A stretch of DNA of 64,000 nucleotides from Blakeslea trispora (GCA_025331445.1 JAIWNE010000046.1:169281-233280), one strand, 5' to 3'; shown: positions 11,013 through 23,217, counted from the first letter of the stretch. The notes: generated from the letters alone by a model not told the origin. Numbers and translations: made by a program.

Positions 11013-12322
11013 ATAGGTCATTACGCACAATCTCTTTTCGCTGCTTTGAATCCAAATCTGTATTTCCTATTTGGTATTTTACTCATTTAACAGCTCCTCT
11101 TGATCTCTTATTACACAACAACTTTATTTGAATCCTTCTCTGACTTTCCATATCATAATGAATAGAACTTTTAGACATGTATTAATGATCCATACATGAT
11201 GACTCATTAACTTGACTGTTTAAATTATTAGTTTGCAAGTCCAACATGACTTCTTTTAGAATAGTATATAAACTCTTTAATCTTCTCTTATTAATAAACT
11301 CAACTATTATCTCTCTTATTTACTTTACGCTTGGTTGTAGTTTGACATATTCACTACCTAAATCCACATATTGTTATTAGTTCCCTTGATACTTATTACA
11401 GATCATTGTATTCATTTATTACATCTCTTCTTTTATATTATTCTATTCTCTTTACTTTACATTATATCTCTAGTCGGACGACTTAAAACCTGGTGCTCAT
11501 TACTTATAACCTTGCTGCCTGATTGCTCTGTTATATTGTTACGAGCAATAATTTAGCACTTCATAATTATATGCTTTAGTATTATTCTACTTCTTTTACT
11601 TTATTATACTTCTCTCATCTTATTTTCTTTCATATTATCTATCATTATCTTATTCTAAATATACTTATTATACTATTTTTATCTATCTTACCCCAATCTC
11701 ATTTAAAACTCACATTTACATCTATCCACTCAACGAATCAGACTTCTTATAACAATCTATCTCACTGAAAACTTTTCAATCTTCCCCAACATTATTTGTA
11801 TTTCACCATTATTATATTATTCAATTGGTTAACAACACCATCAGACTAGCAATGACTCATAAATTTACTTAACTTAGATCCTTTTAGATAGGACTGTCAT
11901 CAATAGGATGAACAGATATAAATATCAATTAGTTTATTAAATAAACAAGAAGCTCTTTTCTCCCTCTAACTTTATTATATACTTTGACATTAACCTTGCC
12001 GCATAGACAGGCTTTCTATTACTAAGACTTCCCTTGATTAACTGCTAATACGCTTAATCATTGTATCATTTATATATTTCATTTTAACTTACTTTTCTTT
12101 TCTTTTCACTTATATCTCTTCTTAAGGTTCGTTACCTAAACAACGTGGTGCTCATTACGTAACAATCGTTCCTCTCTTTGGTTCTATTGTATCATTGACT
12201 CTGACTCGTTACTGGCAAAATACTACTTACGTCCTGTAACAATATCTATTTGTTCTCTTTCTCAAGTTACAACAAAAATACTCTGCGACATGTAACAAAA
12301 CCTCAACGAAAAACAAAAAGAT

Positions 12323-12395
12323 TGCTCCCTGCCAGGATCGAACTGGCGACCTTCAGATTATGAGACTGACGCTCTACCAACTGAGCCAAGGAAGC
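12323..12395 (-). tRNA. tRNA-Met (CAT), elongator type
   Basis: The minus strand reads a full 73-nt cloverleaf. It has a 7-bp acceptor stem (GCTTCCT with AGGGAGC, discriminator A), a D-arm with GGCTCAGTTGGTAGAGC, an anticodon loop CTCATAA (anticodon CAT), and a T-arm GCCAG-TTCGATC-CTGGC. There is no intron, and the genome does not encode the CCA end. The start base is G and the T-loop is the ordinary TTCGATC, so this is the elongator rather than the initiator. Transposon sequence begins within about 150-220 bp upstream of its 5' end. Confidence 0.95.
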
Positions 12396-12615
12396 ACTTT
12401 TCTTTCGCTTTTCCATCACTGTTACTCGTTCAAATTAAGTCACGTGATCTACCCCTCCAAATTTTAGCCAATCAGAAGCCAGTATACTAAAGAAGTATAT
12501 TAGCTTAGCACCCAAGTCAACAGTAACAACATACATAACTTTCAGCGAAAGCGTAGACCTCTAGCAACAGTTATACCTATTTTTTGTCGAGTCGTTTTGA
12601 AAGTTACTTTTCGAG

Positions 12616-12954
12616 ATGACTTCACCATTGCAATCACATGCACCTACCTCCTTTGTTCGCAACTCACAAGTTGACTTGCAACAACTTCAAGATCTCGTGT
12701 TGCAGTTGCAACAACAAGTTCAACAACATGATGGGCTCTTCAAACATATTGAATCTCTTCAAGAAAAAATTTTTTCCCTGGAGGAAAAAAATAAAAAATT
12801 AGCTACTGAGAATGAAAGACTTCTCAAATTAGTTGACAATCAGGTGACCGTACCTGACTCCCAAGTCTCTGTTGCCTCCAATGGTATCTCTGCTTCTTCC
12901 TGGGCCGCTGCTGCTGCCAAGCCCGCTGTCTCTCCTCCTCCTGCACCTGCCAAG
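12616..12954 (+). pseudogene. 5' part of a LINE-like ORF1, cut off by the chromovirus
   Basis: An ATG at 12616 opens a 113-codon frame. It has a Gln-rich heptad-like coiled coil (about residues 18-75), a Ser/Val-rich linker, and Ser-Trp-Ala-Ala-Ala-Ala-Ala-Lys followed by Pro/Ala. At 12955 the frame runs into the left LTR. Coiled coil plus Ala-rich linker is what ORF1 (Gag-like) proteins of L1-type retrotransposons look like in Mucorales, but no RNA-binding domain remains, so the family call is an inference. The frame does not clearly continue on the far side of the LTR element. It is close to, and divergent from, the tRNA-Met gene. Confidence 0.45.
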
Positions 12955-13274
12955 TGTTGCATGCACGCTACATTAGTGGTTACCCCTAACCAGAGATACA
13001 AGTGCAAGCACAGACGATTAGTACATCCAGAGTCTGAGAGCGCATTTAGGAGTGCATTACCCCTTTCCATAGTCAGATGAATCATCACATAAATTAAAAG
13101 TGCCATTCTTTATAGATGAATATCCTAAAGAATGGAAGAAGCCAACATTCTCAGTTCTAACGTGGGACCACTTAGTTTTATATAAATAAGAGAATAATTT
13201 GAATTGAATAAAGGACAGCTTATTTTTGGTCTGATTGAATTTTACTTGTTATCAATTATACTAGAAATATCACA
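12955..13274 (+). repeat. 5' LTR of the chromovirus
   Basis: 320 bp, TG..CA ends, same sequence as 19114-19433. It contains a TATA box (TATATAAA at 13179-13186) and AATAAA at 13207-13212. Transcription would therefore start near 13210 and the R region would be very short. Confidence 0.95.
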
Positions 13275-13364
13275 TTTTTTTCAATCAAGATAATAGCAAC
13301 ACTCTCTGTCTCTTTATTCTTCTACCTATCTTTTTCCACTTCTACTTACCTTCTTCTTTTAACA

Positions 13365-16300
13365 ATGAACTCTAACTCTTCTTCTTCTTCTCTCTCTCCT
13401 GTTGCTGACGTCAACATGATCAATGGTGTTGATGAGTCTCTTCCTGTTGTTGCTGCTTCTGTGCCTGTGGTTTCTAATTCCACTGCTGAGGTAGTCGATG
13501 GTACGGCCATGCTTAGAGAGCAGATTAGCAAGTGTGATATTTAGGTATGAAAATAGATAAAGGTTTTTTAGGAGAAAAAATATAGTAAGTAGTTTGAGAC
13601 TGTTTTACGTATGCCTTTATTATGAACAAAATAAATGAGAGTATTTATACCAATTGCTATCTACTATTGCTATTACGTCTTTGACTTCCTTTAGTCTTTA
13701 CTCTTTACTAAATCTGGATATTTAAGAGAACAATGTCATAGACTAGTTTGTGTCACCTTTAATGACATATTGACATTTTACTTTCTTTGGCAATATTTAT
13801 TGCTTATCATCTTCTTTAGTCCAGATTCATAACACTTGCTTATGAAATCATTCTAGACTGACATAATGTTGATAGGATTACTTAATCCAATTATGATGTA
13901 GATCTTTATATACAAAAATAGACTTCAACTCTTAAGGAATTCATGTTCAGACAAGCCAAACACGACAGCAAGCTCAAGACAAGCATTGTACTGTTGGCTG
14001 GCCAATGTGGCTCTATGGATCCCGTAGTATTTGAAACGGAAATCAAGCGACAGATGGCTGAGTTGTCTTTGCTGAACCGTGCTTTGGCTGCTGTTGCTGA
14101 CGAAGGATCTGCTACCTCTGCGTCTGGTGCTGGTGCTCCCTGGTCTTTGGCTGGTGCTGCTGGTGCTTCTCGTGTGGTTTGTCCTTCCTCGTTGCCTCTC
14201 TTCCAGTGGGAAAGCTGCGTACATGATCCTAAGGCCCGTGTATTCTCTGATGTGCACGCTTGTGTGATGTACTTCGAAGATGTGATGCACGCCAATGCTT
14301 TGAATATTGATATTCATTTTACACGACTGGTTCCCCAGTTACTTTCTTATACTGCTAGACAGTGGTATGGTCAGTTCTTGACTCAATTTTCTCCTTCAGC
14401 TCCTTCGTGGTCTGATTTCAAAGCTGCGTTCTCTGCTCGTTTTGGGCGTACGGAACTACAAGATCAAGCTGATTGCGCCCTTCAATTATCAAACATATCC
14501 ATGTTAACAGGTGAAGGCTTTGAAGCGTTTGTTGATCGTTTTCGTGACTTGTGCCGCCGGTCTGGTGCTCAGTGTTTGCCTTCGTCGGTCTTGGTTGATC
14601 GTTTCAAACGTGCTATGCCTAGCACTTTGCTGGAACAAGTGATCTTGGCTCGTGCTGCTCTGCCCGAACATGCGATTTGGGATATTAACCAAGTTGTTTC
14701 TGTTTCTCTGCGGGTGTTTAAGGAACGTGAAAACTGGCAGTCTCGTGGTTCTTCTTCTGGCGCTTTGGCTGGGTCAACTACAGGCAGCTCTAAGTATGCG
14801 GTCAAGTCGAGTGGCAAGGTAACAAAACGCCATGCTACGGTTGGGAAGTACTGCGACCTTCACAAGGTAGATAGCCACAATACGGCAGATTGTAAGCTTT
14901 TGTCAAGAGTGTCGTCTTCTTTGGTTGGTGCTTCTGGTGCTTCTGGCACTACTTCTTCGGTTTCGTTGGCTCGTCGCGCCGATAAAGGAAAGAGTAAGGA
15001 GCGCAAGTGCTACAAGTGCGGTGCTTTGGGTTGGTCAAAAGCCCATGTTTGCAATTCGGGTGTTCCTTCAGAGATACCTCGCTTTGGCATGATGTCTCTT
15101 TCTTCCTCTGCGTCTGCTTCTTCTGGTTCTCTGGGTGCGATGACGGGCTCTTCGGCTCAGGCGCCTGCTGAAGCCTCTGGAGAGTGGAACGCCTTTGCTA
15201 CTGGCAATGCTGCTGCTGGCACGTCTTCTGCTTCTGTTGCCTCTGGAGTTGGTTCTTCTGCTGTCGTGTCTTCTGTTGTGTCTTCGCCCGAAGACGACAT
15301 GGATATAGATGAACGCGTGGCCGAGGCTGCACAGAACTGTAAGTATGATACTGAATTTTCAAAACTACCAGAGTATAAATCTAACGCTCTTATTGTTCCA
15401 TTGGTTATAGAGAATGTTGCTGTGTACGCCTTGGTTGATAGTGGGGCCACCTTTAGTGTGGTACATCCTTATTTCTTTTCTTCCCTTGGCCTGCCTCTTG
15501 TGCCTGCTTCTGGCAGTGTACAGTTAGGACATGAACTTTCGTCTGCGCCTCGTCTAGGACAATGTAGTTTGAATGTTATTTATAATAAAAAATTCATTAA
15601 TCATACTTTCGAAGTTTTCAATGCTTTTTCTATCAAAGATAACGTACCTGTCATTATTGGCCTAGATTTAATGCCTCGCTTAGGTATTGCCATTCATGGA
15701 TTAGTTACTTCATGGTTTGGAACTACAGGACCAAAATTGCCTTGTCCTATCGACCCTGAGGAAGTAAGTAATGCTGTTAATGCTAGCCCAGTTGGTACTT
15801 CTGTTGAGAGATTGCATCATATGAATCAATTACAGCCATTGCTAGATGCCAATGCTAACATAGACCTTAAGTCAACTTACTGTACATTGCCTAACGCAAT
15901 AGTTGATCTTGAAACAAAACCAGGAATGACTGCGTCTCAGAAACCTTATCCTGTACCATATGCGTATAAAGAAGCTGTGTTGAATCAATTTCAAGCTTGG
16001 ATCGATGAAGGTGTAATTGAGCGGTCAACGGGTCACACGGATTATAACGTACCCATCTTGTGTGTTGCAAAAAAGGACATTGATGGTGTTTACTCGATGA
16101 AGAAACCTAGAATTGTTGCAGATGTTAGAAAGTTGAACAACATCTTGGTTAGTAACGATGTGTACCAGCTACCTCTTATTTCAGACATCCATCAACGTAT
16201 GGGAAACGCAACTATCATTTCTACAATTGATATCCGTTCTTGTTTTACTTCGTTCCTTGTCAACCCTAAACACAAGCATAAACTTAGCTTTATGTGCCCT

Positions 16301-18931
16301 TTTACAAATATTCGTTACCACTTCCGTAAGATGTGCTTTGGCATCACGTTCATGTCGGCGTTTGTTCAAAATGTCTTGCAAAATTATTTCCATGACCTGC
16401 CTTATGTATCTATCTATGTGGATGATATCACAGTAGCTACTTCTTCCACTTTGGAACATCACTTTCTTTGTCTCCGAACAGTGATTCAGCGTTTGACGGA
16501 TGCTAAGCTCCAAATCAACTCGACGAAGCTGGTGATTGCAATGAATTCTGTTCATCTTTTAGGATGGACAATTCGTAATGGTGATCTGTTGCCCGATTAT
16601 CGTAAGATAGCTGCGACGGCTTCGTGGGAGGATGCCCCCACTACAGGTAAGCGACTTGCCTCTTACTTGGGATTCTTAAACTATTTTCGAGGATCTATCC
16701 CGAATTACGCTACGCTAGCCGCACCTTTGGACGCACTTCGTTGTCACAAGTCGCTCATTGGTGTATGGACTGAAGAGCACACAGCAGCCTTCAAAGTGTT
16801 GAAGCAAGCCTTGGCTTCTGCTGTAGTCTTATCGCCATATGACCCTAAATATCGTTTGCACGTCGCAACTGACGCATCCAAGTACGGAATCGGTGGTGTC
16901 GTTTACTACATCAAAGATAATAAGGTTCATTACGTTGGAATGGCTAGTCGAAAGTTGAACGAAACAGAGCAGCGGTACAGCACCACTCGTCGCGAGTTGC
17001 TAGGTTTTCTGTTTGTGTGTCAGCGCTTTCACAAGCTATTGTATGGTGTTCGCTTTTCGGCTCATGTCGACCATCGCTCACTTGTCTTTTTGAAAAGTCA
17101 AGCTGTACCAAATGCTATGATGCTAAATTATTACGATGCTATTTTTAGTTACGATTTTGATATCGTACATATTCCTGGCGTCACAAATTGTTTACCTGAT
17201 GCTCTTAGTAGATTGTATTCTCCTGAGTCATCCAATCTGGAGGAGGGTGAAACCAGCTACGCTAGTTACAACGACAGACATATTCTAAAGAAAAGAAACA
17301 TGTCTCGATCGGAAAGAAAGCAAGAAAAAGAAAAGAGTTTAATTTCTGACTCTAAACGTACTTTTTCTCATGCTCGTCATGTTACTTTGTGCAACGCAGC
17401 TATGCGCCATAAAGATAAAAATACAGAAGTTATCGATACCGCTTCTTTTCCTACTCGTCCCACCACAGATGACAACAACGATCACGAAGAAAACACTTCT
17501 TCACCAACTCAACTCACAAAGCCAACCTCGCTTCGGTATGCTGAATTCATGACACCACCAGAAGAAGAGCGTCGTGACATTATTGAACGTGCCCACCTTC
17601 TTGGTCATTTCGGAGTGAATGCTGTAGAGAAAACCATTCATTCTGATCAGCTACACTGGACTAATTTGAGGAAAGATATTGAACGAGTCGTAAAAGATTG
17701 TACAGCTTGTCAACAACATACTATACACAAAGCAGGCTATCATCCACCTAGACATATATTACCGGATGGTGTCTTTGATCATATCTGCGTGGATCTAGGC
17801 ACATTCAACGTCACATCGTCTAATGGAAACAACTTCTTGTTACTAGTCGTTGATATGTTCTCGCGCTTTGTCATTTTAAGAGCTATTCCTGATAAGAATG
17901 CATATACTATTGCAAAAGAGTTGCTTAGTATTTGGTGTTTATTTGGGTTCAGTCGCATTATAAGTCATGACAATGGATCTGAGTTTGTGAACGAAGTCTT
18001 AAAGCAATTGGCTGAGATGACTGGAGTTGAACAAAGAGTATCGTTACCCTATAATCCTGTAGGTAATTCAGTGTGTGAAAGATATATGGGTGTGTGCAAA
18101 CAAACCATTATTAAGGCAATAACGGCTGATGCAAAGGATCCTGAAAGTTGGGATTTATACGTTGACATGGCTCAATACGCTGTCAACGCTCAGTTTAGAC
18201 ACTTGCACAGTACACGTGCATTCACGGCTATGTTCTTTAGACAGCCAAACCAACTAACTGATTATACCGAAGTGAAGCCCACTTTGACATTTGAGAAATC
18301 AGAACACAAACGTATCAATGAGCAATTGAAACACGTTAAGGAAGTAGTCGTACCTGCTTTACATGAGCACATCAAAGAACGTCAAAACAATGATCACAAA
18401 AAATACTTGAAGTCTCATAACATAGTAGCTGATAAATTCCCACTTAATTCTAAAGTTATGATCATCAATGTAAATCGCAAAGCAAAGACAGAACCTCGCT
18501 ATGTTGGACCTTTCACTGTTAAGGGTTGGGCCAAGAGTGGCGCATACATTCTAGAAGACTTAACAGGCACATTGCTGTCTCGCGATATTCCTACTCATCA
18601 GATCAAGATGATACAACCTGGAGACCAACGGTCGCAATCGGAATTGGCTGAGAAGCATTACGAAGTGCAAGCTATTGTGAATCATCGTGGTTCAGGAAAA
18701 AACATGGAGTATTACGTCCATTGGCGTGGTTACGATGATCAAGCCAAGTACAACACTTGGGAGCCAGTCTCATCTTTTGACTCGCTGAAGCCTATCAATG
18801 ACTATTGGGCTAGACGAAACGTTGCAAGTGCTGTAGCAAACGATACATCATTACCTGCAACTGTCAACAAGCGAAAGGATTACTCAAAGCGTAAAAACAA
18901 AAGACACTCGAGTCATGTAACAAGATCATAA
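13365..18931 (+). CDS. gag-pol: Chromovirus Gag-Pol polyprotein, gag split by a 435-bp insertion
   Basis: The frame opens at 13365 (Ser-rich N-terminus). It is broken at 13533 by an inverted solo LTR and is in frame again from 13973 to the stop at 18929-18931, about 1708 codons without the insert. The part downstream is fully open. Numbering from the ATG at 13943, it has a Gag capsid-like region (about 100-280), a Cys/His knuckle of unusual spacing (Cys-x2-Cys-x8-His-x-Cys, about 355-370), the protease motif Val-Asp-Ser-Gly-Ala (about 498) and reverse transcriptase with Tyr-Val-Asp-Asp (about 825). RNase H follows (Ala-Thr-Asp-Ala-Ser, about 975), then an integrase with an HHCC zinc finger and DD35E residues near 1284, 1343 and 1379. 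A chromodomain lies at about 1573-1630 (Tyr-Tyr-Val-His-Trp-Arg-Gly-Tyr). Gag and Pol share one frame. The chromodomain is expected to guide integration to modified chromatin. With the insert in place, only a Gag shortened at its N-terminus could be made. Confidence 0.93.
13533..13967 (-). mobile_element. Solo LTR inserted in gag, opposite orientation, target duplication GCAAG
   Basis: A 435-bp insert begins TGTGATATTTAGG and ends ACACGACA on the plus strand. On the minus strand it has TG..CA ends and finishes AAATATCACA, close to the LTR end of the host element. GCAAG flanks both sides (13528-13532 and 13968-13972), the 5-bp duplication expected of Ty3/gypsy integrase. Taking out the insert and one GCAAG brings the two halves of gag into the same reading frame. 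It is therefore the remnant of a second, related LTR element that has recombined down to one LTR. Its body differs from the 320-bp LTR. Confidence 0.85.
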
Positions 18932-19113
18932 ACATTAATAGACTTGTCTTTTTCTTGATTTTTTCCCAAAGAGGTTTTTTTTTTTATGCACAAGTTTTTT
19001 ATTGACTAACATATTGATGACAATCTTACAACATGACACCCATACAACTGTTAGGCTATTACATCTTTCTACTACAAAGATCTTAGTGATGATTTCATCT
19101 TGGAAGGGAGCAA
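18932..19113 (+). other. Chromovirus 3' untranslated part with polypurine tract
   Basis: Between the polyprotein stop and the right LTR lie about 180 bp with no coding capacity, ending in TGGAAGGGAGCAA. The purine run is the likely primer for plus-strand DNA synthesis. Confidence 0.75.
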
Positions 19114-19433
19114 TGTTGCATGCACGCTACATTAGTGGTTACCCCTAACCAGAGATACAAGTGCAAGCACAGACGATTAGTACATCCAGAGTCTGAGAGC
19201 GCATTTAGGAGTGCATTACCCCTTTCCATAGTCAGATGAATCATCACATAAATTAAAAGTGCCATTCTTTATAGATGAATATCCTAAAGAATGGAAGAAG
19301 CCAACATTCTCAGTTCTAACGTGGGACCACTTAGTTTTATATAAATAAGAGAATAATTTGAATTGAATAAAGGACAGCTTATTTTTGGTCTGATTGAATT
19401 TTACTTGTTATCAATTATACTAGAAATATCACA
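19114..19433 (+). repeat. 3' LTR of the chromovirus
   Basis: 320 bp, TG..CA, and on reading identical to 12955-13274. It carries the same TATA box and AATAAA. It is followed by ACCTGTCAA, which resembles ACCTGCCAA found just before the left LTR. Confidence 0.95.
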
Positions 19434-19562
19434 ACCTGTCAATGCTTCAATCCGACTATACGTTGTATCGTTCATTCTAAGATAATAAACACCTCCTCGC
19501 TTAAAATCATTGTGATATTCGTATTTGCGAGCATTAGAGCTTTCGTTTGGTGTATTGTTCAT
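19434..19562 (-). pseudogene. Start of an unknown gene, apparently truncated by the right LTR
   Basis: On the minus strand an ATG at 19562 opens 43 codons (Asn/Ser/Tyr-rich, with Lys-Arg-Gly-Gly-Val-Tyr-Tyr-Leu-Arg) up to the LTR border at 19433. Inside the LTR the frame ends after about a dozen codons. The left flank of the retrotransposon shows no continuation of it. Not recognised; it may be chance. Confidence 0.25.
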
Positions 19563-22500
19563 GTTTAATTGTATTTAGAAAAAGTTATGTAGAAGAGGAA
19601 TGAAGAATATTATTTTGAGGAATTTAATGCATTTTTTAAATCAGATCAAGTTATTTTTCTAGTGACTGTATAATTGTATAGAGAAGTAAATAGGAAATTT
19701 AGATGATTTGGAATAACAGTTTTTATAAATCATGATCAGAACCAGGAACATTTGTATATTTCATCAGGAGAGCTTGAAGTAACTTTTACTCGAAATCAAA
19801 TGCTTTTCCATAAGCAGTTTGAGATCGTCAAATTTCTATCTCTATTGTATATTGTCTTGAGCATACATTCATCATCGTATATCTATCTCTTTAAGAAACT
19901 GGTCAATCGCATTCCAGATCTTTAACTTTTATTAACTAAGTAATCGCTTCCTAGGGTATTTGTAGATGCTTATTTATTTTACTGTGTTTTTCTTAAGCTT
20001 TCTTCAAAATGGCCTACCGTCTTGCATGCTCATGTAAGTTTGAGATGTCGACATGCAGAACAGATGAGCAGCGAGAAAGCTAACATGTGCCCAAAGAAGC
20101 CAACTTTTTCAACTAAAGGAATATATATTTTTTACTAGCTATAACTATTCTAGTCAGTTCTTAATATGCAAAAGCAAGTTAGAGCACATGAAATCAATGC
20201 TTCATGAAAACGATATTTTTGTTGAAATCTAAGGATTGAGTCTTTTTTTCTACTATTCGAGTGTAATTATCTTTTTGACTACATCTCATTCTTTTTAAAA
20301 TAATTGGATTCATCAATATCACAAAAAGTCTTTTTTTTTGTTCTTGGTTGAAGCGTATGATGCAAAGAGAGGAAATAAGCCAAATTATCAACATTTACCT
20401 TTTTCATAGTGATGGAAATTCGCTACTCTGATTGGCCAATTTCTAAAAGTAAATTGACCCCTAAAGTTCCATGTTATTTATGAGGGTGACATTACTCTCT
20501 CTCTTTTTTTTCATCTCTTCTGTTTTCTTTTTTTTCTCGCCTTTTTTTTCCTTCACTCTATTAATTACTACACCTTTTTTTCCTGAATCTCGACGGTATT
20601 TTCTTTCTAGCTTAAGGTGATTTATTCCAGTCATTCAACATGATCGCTAACCTATCCATTCTTTTATCTGTCTAGAAAGCGGCTTACTTTTAGGTTTGTT
20701 CACGATCAATTTGGGTAGCTCAAGTCTTTATCATACAATCACTCATCTTACCATCACAAAGCAGACAATGCAGTTTTTTAAACACGCCATAACTAAATCA
20801 CTTGAAAAGGATCAATAATTACACCATTTTCGAAATTATCAGTAATGGAGATGATTACACCAACATGAGACTTCTTTTAATCGCGTTTAATATGAAGCAA
20901 AGGTAGGCAACTCGATGGCATTATATATGGCTTTATAATCTAACATTTTATGAAAGTAGATAATGTATTAGTCTTACTGTTAAATGATTATTTTATGATG
21001 AAGCCCAATGGATCTTTGAAGCATGGTAAGGTATTGTTCCATTTCTACGATTGATTACCTGACTCACATATAAACCTTTGAAGGTAGTATGGAGTCATTA
21101 TCATTTCTGATTGAATCAACCTAAACATTCGGAATGCACCTTCAACTTATGGTAACTGCTTCTATCACTTCAGTTTATTGAAGACAATACTTTCACTCTC
21201 CAAACAACAATACTTAGCCGAATTTACATCTGATTTACTAGAGATCAATCCTATGAATGACAAAATGGAATCAAGAGGTAAAGTTATTAGTAAAAGTTGG
21301 GAGTTTTATTCAAAGAAAGATGCCATCATTGTCAACATCATTTCCGGTGAAAGAATCAATTCAAGTTACATATCAACAGCACTTTGGATGATCAAAGGTT
21401 CTTAAAAGGGTATCATGTTTTTTGAGAGGTAAGCATCTATCTGGTGGATTGCATTGAAAGCTAGTTGGACTATTTTTTTTTATCATTTGGGAAATAAAGA
21501 CATATTGTGATGGATCTATCTGAAAAGCGACTCATGGATTGTTGCTAGCATTGACCGAAAATGTTGATGATTGTTGATGATATACCCATTTCGATAAACA
21601 TGTACAACAACCAATTGTCTTTATAAAAGAAATGAATGGATCCCTCTTCTAAAGCCTACAATTGATCCTTCTGTTCCTCTTTCATGACTTCTCAACTAAG
21701 CATTCTAATTCACCATCGAGTCAAATACCTAATTTAGATTATTTGAAGTTGTTTGTCTACACTGTTGATTTGCCTAGTCTCAAGATTGACCTCCAATGTT
21801 TAAAACTCACAATTCTTAAAAGACAAAATAAAACATTTCATTCTTATTTAGTGAGAGTCATTAACTGAAGAAAAAAATAGCGATTTGGTATGAATTATCA
21901 TTACTTTTCTTTCTTTCTTTTTCACTTGCTTCAAAGTAGCATTTGTTTCTTTTCTCCTTTTGAAAATTCTCTTCAAGTTGGCATTTATAATCTTACACCA
22001 GCATCTATCTTTTTCAGCTTTTCTAAGCACTGCTTACTCTCATACAATGCGATTTGATTCAGCCCAAACTACATCATCTCACTTTATACAAAGATGAGTG
22101 CAGTTTTTTATTTTACTTAACTGCTGGAATGTTTGTTATTCATTTTGCCAGTCATTATTTGACTTAAAGACACTTACAGCAACAACGAGTCCTTCTCCAT
22201 GTGCTCATGTTGCTTCAGTGATGGTGATAAGAGATCTCAAGAGCGACATTCAGTCATGATCGTAACTTTCTTGTACTACTATCTTAAAATTTAAAAGTAT
22301 GAATAACAAACGCCTTCTCTAAACCTTGCTATTTTATTTTTTACACTTTTTTACACTTCTTTAGCTTTCTACACCTTGTTATGATTACACAAAAAATTAA
22401 AAAATGGCTCTTTAGCCTTTGGCTTTATAATTAAATGGCTTATGCTTATTTTTCTTCTCTTTCAGCCTACTATCTTTATTTCGTCATTTATCTGACTTTA

Positions 22501-23217
22501 CTTAAGGATTACCTTCCAAATACCTCTTCTTTACCTTTAAATTAAATTTGCATACATCTTTACTTTTTACCCAAACTGTTTCACCTCACTTGGCCTATCC
22601 CCCCATTTACATATTTTTTGCATAAAATCTGAAATCGATCCCCCCCCCCATTTGATTAACTCTTCCTTTTCACTGCTATTTTTTTTCTCTTTTGAGCCAA
22701 ATCTCTTTCTCACAGATTATTTTTCTTGGTCTTTTTATTTATTTTATGGCCTTTGACATGTAAAAAAAAACCGAGATCAACTCATCTCTTCAGATCAGCT
22801 TCAAATTCAAAAACTAACCTCCCTTAAGTCTCTACATTACATTTCAATCAAAAAAATCCATCACTTTAATCATTTCAGAAGCCAAAAGAACCATGTCTAT
22901 AAAAGCTGAATATTGACCTCAATCAGAAAAACCTCACTCGAATATTTTTAAAACTCCTATACGCCGTGGTGGGAGGTAGAAGATTTATACTCTCTTTGAA
23001 GGGTTGCTTGCGAGAAACAACATGCCCATAGTAGTTCCCTTATTTTATATTTGTGATTGTGTGAGAAGTGAAAGGTTTATTTCATGAGAATCATGCTTAC
23101 TTTTAATTACCGGTTAAATATTTTTCGAGGTTAGTGGTGGTCACGCAATGATATCTAAGTAAGCTATTTTTTTTCACTTTTTTTCTTTTTGTTTCTCATA
23201 AAAAAAATTAGCAAACT
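19563..23217. other. Gene-poor AT-rich stretch of about 3.6 kb
   Basis: No gene with consistent splice structure was found. A pyrimidine-rich, promoter-like run at 20.49-20.64 kb is followed by an ATG at about 20640 and a series of short open pieces (for example 21178-21405 and 21662-21868) separated by stops and frame changes. This could be a decayed gene, but I recognise no domain. A C-homopolymer lies near 22643. The final 60 bp (T-rich, then AAAAAAATTAGC) lead into the next gene. Confidence 0.35.

Larger units (their letters stand above)
8891..12322. other. Gene-poor stretch of about 3.4 kb with repeat debris
   Basis: No supported protein gene. The segment holds a short TIR element (10492-10664), a 29-bp-stem hairpin (10951-11012) and two copies of the string TGGTGCTCATTAC (11491 and 12146), which also occurs near 3700. 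The 11.1-12.2 kb part is very T/A-rich with many stop codons on both strands and could be degenerate LTR sequence. Small open frames at 9153-9383 and 10893-11090 have no recognisable content; the second spans the hairpin. Confidence 0.45.
12955..19433 (+). mobile_element. Ty3/gypsy LTR retrotransposon (chromovirus), 6.5 kb
   Basis: Two 320-bp LTRs (TGTTGC..ATCACA) bound a gag-pol region with aspartic protease, reverse transcriptase, RNase H, integrase and a C-terminal chromodomain. That order (RT before integrase) plus the chromodomain defines a chromovirus. The LTRs look identical base for base, and the pol frame is open throughout, so the insertion is recent. A purine tract (GGAAGGGAG, 19102-19110) precedes the right LTR. 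No tRNA-type TGG primer site follows the left LTR. The flanks do not show a clean 5-bp duplication: ACCTG occurs directly after the right LTR but 6-10 bp before the left one. Confidence 0.95.

Noticed and set aside
12840..13106. Minus-strand 88-codon frame across the LINE/LTR border
   Set aside because: It spans the junction of two transposons and is Ala/Gly low-complexity, the reverse of the ORF1 linker.
13925..15450. Several minus-strand frames of 80-130 codons across gag
   Set aside because: They are shadows of the GC-richer gag coding strand; they have no introns, domains or promoter of their own.
22620..22660. C-homopolymer as a possible telomere or quadruplex signal
   Set aside because: A single run of C without repeats or G-rich partners; more likely a simple homopolymer tract.
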